Source: Cupriavidus sp. WKF15 (lineage in GTDB: Bacteria > Pseudomonadota > Gammaproteobacteria > Burkholderiales > Burkholderiaceae). Taken from it: 64,000 nt of DNA. The position numbers and the translations under genes are program-made. The DNA lies in NCBI RefSeq assembly GCF_029278605.1, contig NZ_CP119572.1, positions 930,001 to 994,000 of the forward strand, given 5' to 3'. Below, in pieces: positions 59,321 to 64,000 of this stretch. Under the pieces are notes generated by a model that saw only the letters and a list, made by a program, of their open reading frames with translations, was not told the DNA's origin and did not search any database. Numbering within the stretch: the stretch's first letter is position 1; the number at the start of each line of letters is the position of its first letter.

Positions 59321-60622
59321 ATGACGCCGTCCGATGTGAAAGCCACGCTATCGTTCTCCGATGGTTCCCCCAGCGTTGAGCTGCCGATCTACAAGGGCAC
59401 CGTGGGCCCGGACGTGATCGACATTCGCAAGCTGTACGGCCAGACCGGCAAGTTCACCTACGACCCCGGTTTCATGTCGACGGCTTCGTGCAACTCGAAG
59501 ATCACCTACATCGACGGTGACAAGGGCGAGCTGCTGTACCGCGGCTACCCGATCGAGCAGCTGGCGCAGAAGTGCGACCACCTCGAAACCTGCTACCTGC
59601 TGCTGAAGGGTGAACTGCCCAACGCCAAGCAGAAGGAGGAATTCACCGGCCACGTCATGAACCACACCATGGTTCATGAGCAGCTGCAGTTCTTCCTGCG
59701 CGGTTTCCGCCGCGATGCCCACCCGATGGCCGTGCTGACCGGCCTGGTGGGTGCCATGAGCGCGTTCTACCACGACGCGATGGACATCGATGATCCGCAC
59801 CAGCGCGAGATCTCGGCCATCCGCCTGATCGCCAAGATGCCGACCATGGTGGCCATGGCGTACAAGTACAACATCGGCCAGCCGTACATCTATCCGCAGA
59901 ACGACCTGTCCTACTCGGGCAACTTCCTGCGCATGCTGTTCGGCACGCCGTGCGCCCCGTACACCGTCAATCCGGTGCTCGAGCGCGCGCTGGACCGCAT
60001 CTTCATCCTGCACGCCGACCACGAGCAGAACGCGTCGACCTCGACCGTGCGCCTGGCCGGTTCGTCGGGCACGAACCCGTTCGCAGCCATCGCCGCTGGC
60101 GTGGCCTGCCTGTGGGGTCCGGCTCACGGCGGCGCCAACGAAGCCGCGCTGAAGATGCTGGAAGAGATCGGCAGCGTCGACAACATCAACGAGTTCATCA
60201 AGCAGGTCAAGGACAAGAATTCGGGCGTGCGCCTGATGGGCTTTGGCCACCGCGTGTACAAGAACTACGATCCGCGCGCCAAGCTGATGCGCGAAACCTG
60301 CCATGAAGTGCTGGAAGAGCTGGGCCTGCACAACGACCCGCTGTTCAAGCTCGCCATGGAGCTGGAAAAGATCGCCCTGGAAGACGAGTACTTCGTCAGC
60401 CGCAAGCTGTACCCGAACGTCGACTTCTACTCGGGCATCGTCCAGCGCGCGCTGGGCATCCCGACGTCGCTGTTCACCTGCATCTTCGCGCTGGCTCGTA
60501 CCCCGGGCTGGATCTCGCAGTGGGAAGAGATGATCACCGATCCGGAGTACAAGATCGGCCGTCCGCGCCAGCTGTTCAACGGCGCCGCTTCGCGCGACGT
60601 GCCGGACATGGCCAAGCGCTAA
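59321..60622 (+). CDS. gltA: Citrate synthase (type II)
   Basis: First TCA step, condensing acetyl-CoA and oxaloacetate. The 433-residue protein has the type II N-terminal domain ([30 protein letters not shown] and [23 protein letters not shown]). The active-site segments are [32 protein letters not shown] and [31 protein letters not shown]. Type II enzymes are hexameric and NADH-inhibited. It ends the sdh run and is followed by a terminator. It differs from the PrpC-type enzyme at 50734. Confidence 0.97.
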   Translation: MTPSDVKATLSFSDGSPSVELPIYKGTVGPDVIDIRKLYGQTGKFTYDPGFMSTASCNSKITYIDGDKGELLYRGYPIEQLAQKCDHLETCYLLLKGELPNAKQKEEFTGHVMNHTMVHEQLQFFLRGFRRDAHPMAVLTGLVGAMSAFYHDAMDIDDPHQREISAIRLIAKMPTMVAMAYKYNIGQPYIYPQNDLSYSGNFLRMLFGTPCAPYTVNPVLERALDRIFILHADHEQNASTSTVRLAGSSGTNPFAAIAAGVACLWGPAHGGANEAALKMLEEIGSVDNINEFIKQVKDKNSGVRLMGFGHRVYKNYDPRAKLMRETCHEVLEELGLHNDPLFKLAMELEKIALEDEYFVSRKLYPNVDFYSGIVQRALGIPTSLFTCIFALARTPGWISQWEEMITDPEYKIGRPRQLFNGAASRDVPDMAKR

Positions 60623-61148
60623 GCGCAGGCTTTTCCATCGGCTGCGCACTGCAGCAAACTCAGACGCCCCGGCTCGCCGGGGCGTTTGTCTTTCTGGTGC
60701 CATGCGTCTTGTGCGATGCAGCGCGGGCGAGGGCAGGAAATTGCAGGCTAAGTGGTCAGAAGCGCAATTTGTGGAGAATTGTGTCGCGATCAGCCAATCA
60801 GGTTCCGCATTTATTGTGCGATTTTCGCATCCGGCAGGAGATTTGACCCTATAATGCGGGCTGCTCTGCCGATGGCAGCCGGGCCACCCTTCCGGCAAGC
60901 CGTGCGGCAAGCGGGGCAGGCGACAGCGCTTGCGCAATAGAGAACGCATTAAACGTTGTCTTTCCGAACCATGCTCCCCTGATCCCATCCGGGGGCTGAC
61001 ACATGCCGGGCCCCGCATTCGCTGTCTTCTTGCCGGGCCCGACTACCGCGTCTCGGGCCTAGTTTCTCTGTCGTCCGCGGGTGTAGTTCGATTGCGCAGG
61101 TCATGCCGTTCTGCCCGTATGACCACAATACCAATCGAGGAGCTCCTG
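60623..61148. promoter_or_regulatory. Region between gltA and livK
   Basis: No gene seen in 526 bases. After the gltA terminator, TATAAT at 60850-60855 is a perfect -10 for the plus strand, giving a livK leader of nearly 290 bases. No good -35 is found at normal spacing. The long leader may carry regulation, but I see no known riboswitch. Confidence 0.4.
60664..60695 (+). terminator. Intrinsic terminator of gltA
   Basis: ACGCCCCGGC (60664-60673) pairs with GCCGGGGCGT (60676-60685) and is followed by TTTGTCTTTCT. It lies 42 bases after the gltA stop. Confidence 0.85.
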
Positions 61149-62264
61149 ATGACGCTTTCCCGCCTTACGTCCATTTCGCTGGCCGCCGTGCTGGCTACCC
61201 TTGGCGCTGCCGCCAACGCCGAAACCGTGAAGATCGCCATTGCCGGCCCGATGAGCGGCTCGGTGGCCCAGTATGGCGACATGGTCAAGGCCGGTGCGCT
61301 GACCGCAATCGAGCAGATCAATGCCGCTGGCGGCGCCGGTGGCAACAAGTTCGAAGCGGTGATGATGGATGACGCCTGCGAGCCGAAGCAGGCCGTGGCA
61401 GTGGCCAACAAGATCGTCAGCCAGGGCATCAAGTATGTGATTGGCCATGTATGCTCGGGCTCGACCATCCCTGCTTCGGACATCTACGAGAACGAAGGCA
61501 TCGTGATGGTCACGCCGTCGGCCACGGCGCCGCAGCTGACCGAAGCCAAGAAGCGCAAGTTCATCTTCCGCACCATCGGCCGCGACGACCAGCAAGGTCC
61601 CGCTGCAGCCCAGTACATCATCGGCAAGGTCAGGCCGAAGAAGGTTGCCGTGCTGCACGACAAGCAGTCGTACGGCCAGGGCATCGCCACCTCGGTGAAG
61701 AAGGACCTGGAAGCCGCCAAGATTCCGGTGGCCGTGTTTGAAGGCATCAACGCCGGCGATTCGGACTACTCCGCCGTCATCACCAAGCTCAAGTCGCAAG
61801 GCGTGGACTTCGTCTACTTCGGCGGCTACCACCCGGAAATGGGCCTGCTGATGCGCCAGGCACGCGAGCAGGGTGTGAAGGCCACCTTCATGGGCCCCGA
61901 GGGCGTGGGCAACAAGGACGTGACCGCGATTGCCGGCCCGGCCTCCGAAGGCATGCTGGTGACGCTGCCGGCCGACTTCTCGGCCGACCCGGCCAACGCC
62001 GGCCTGGTGAAGGCGTTCGCCGACAAGAAGCGTGACGCCAACGGTCCGTTCCAGATGCCGTCCTACGCCGCCGTCAAGATCATCGGCGACGCCATCGCCG
62101 GCGCCAAGAGCACCGATCCCACCAAGGTCGCGGCGTACATGCACAAGAACGCCTTCCAGACCCCGATCGGCAAGGTCGAGTACGACGACAAGGGCGACCT
62201 GAAGTCCTTCAAGTTCGTCGTCTACACCTGGCACAAGGACGCCAGCAAGACCGCCGCCAACTGA
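61149..62264 (+). CDS. livK: Branched-chain amino-acid ABC transporter substrate-binding protein
   Basis: Periplasmic type I binding protein of 371 residues. Signal peptide MTLSRLTSISLAAVLATLG-AAANA, then ETVKIAIAGPMSGSVAQYGDM, the standard Leu/Ile/Val-binding opening. IGHVCSGSTIPASDIYENEGIVMVTPSATAPQLT lines the ligand pocket, and FGGYHPEMGLLMRQAREQG is typical of LivJ/LivK. The ATG at 61149 follows GAGGAG. It is the first gene of a liv cluster. Confidence 0.94.
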   Translation: MTLSRLTSISLAAVLATLGAAANAETVKIAIAGPMSGSVAQYGDMVKAGALTAIEQINAAGGAGGNKFEAVMMDDACEPKQAVAVANKIVSQGIKYVIGHVCSGSTIPASDIYENEGIVMVTPSATAPQLTEAKKRKFIFRTIGRDDQQGPAAAQYIIGKVRPKKVAVLHDKQSYGQGIATSVKKDLEAAKIPVAVFEGINAGDSDYSAVITKLKSQGVDFVYFGGYHPEMGLLMRQAREQGVKATFMGPEGVGNKDVTAIAGPASEGMLVTLPADFSADPANAGLVKAFADKKRDANGPFQMPSYAAVKIIGDAIAGAKSTDPTKVAAYMHKNAFQTPIGKVEYDDKGDLKSFKFVVYTWHKDASKTAAN

Positions 62265-62378
62265 TCCTGGCATTTCGTCCGCAGCCATCCCGCGCCCCCA
62301 TAAGGGGCGGCGGGATGGTTTGCTATCGGGCTTCGGCACGGGCTTCAATCCGGGCTTCGATTTCCTGAGGCTTCTCCC

Positions 62379-63305
<927 letters not shown>

Positions 63306-63318
63306 GGGAAAACGCGAC

Positions 63319-64000
<682 letters not shown>

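Overview
The window is about 64 kb of GC-rich chromosome (roughly two-thirds G+C, dense genes, strong GC3 bias that creates long antisense shadow ORFs). Gene content points to a beta-proteobacterium of the order Burkholderiales, most likely Cupriavidus or a close Ralstonia relative. The clues are a Bug/TctC-type binding protein, a DUF2863 protein, the order sdhCDAB-sdhE-gltA beside GntR and mdh, a PrpC-type citrate synthase beside AcnA, and a MocR regulator. This placement is inferred from gene families, not from a database search.

Layout. 0-10 kb: a molybdenum hydroxylase large subunit, a MarR regulator, a Bug binding protein, an EamA permease, an SDR, methylglyoxal synthase (mgsA), a quinone oxidoreductase, a PP2C phosphatase, an LRAT-fold protein and tRNA-Arg(CCU). 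10-26 kb: an SMR pump, a coiled-coil protein, an amino-acid binding protein, uup (ABC-F), an MFS permease with a coupled 47-aa membrane protein, topoisomerase IV (parE, a lytic transglycosylase, parC), a split chromate transporter pair, an ABC exporter and lldP. 27-34 kb: an eight-gene minus-strand operon (VOC, AlaX, LysE exporter, EamA remnant, RidA, DHCW cupin, aminotransferase, GST) divergent from a MocR regulator, with repeated GTACAGT elements between them. 34-46 kb: htpG, a low-GC patch with a DNA glycosylase and vapBC, an ArsR plus AHSA1-GST fusion operon, a CysK-like enzyme, a SpeE-like protein, a family-5 binding protein, a TrmB-like methyltransferase and an IS110 element. 46-64 kb: a TCA-cycle supercluster (acnA, prpC, citE-like, mdh, gntR, sdhCDAB, sdhE, gltA) followed by a branched-chain amino-acid ABC transporter (livK, livH, livM cut by the window end).

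How the parts work together. The last 17 kb encode much of the oxidative TCA cycle: citrate synthase, aconitase, succinate dehydrogenase with its flavinylation factor, and malate dehydrogenase. A GntR gene with a perfect palindromic site sits in the middle. The MocR-divergent operon combines exporter, RidA, AlaX and PLP-enzyme functions and looks like an amino-acid overload or reactive-enamine protection unit; this is the most interesting candidate system here. Four proteins of about 46-63 residues, below the usual gene-calling cutoff, are also proposed. No CRISPR array, prophage or rRNA operon was seen.
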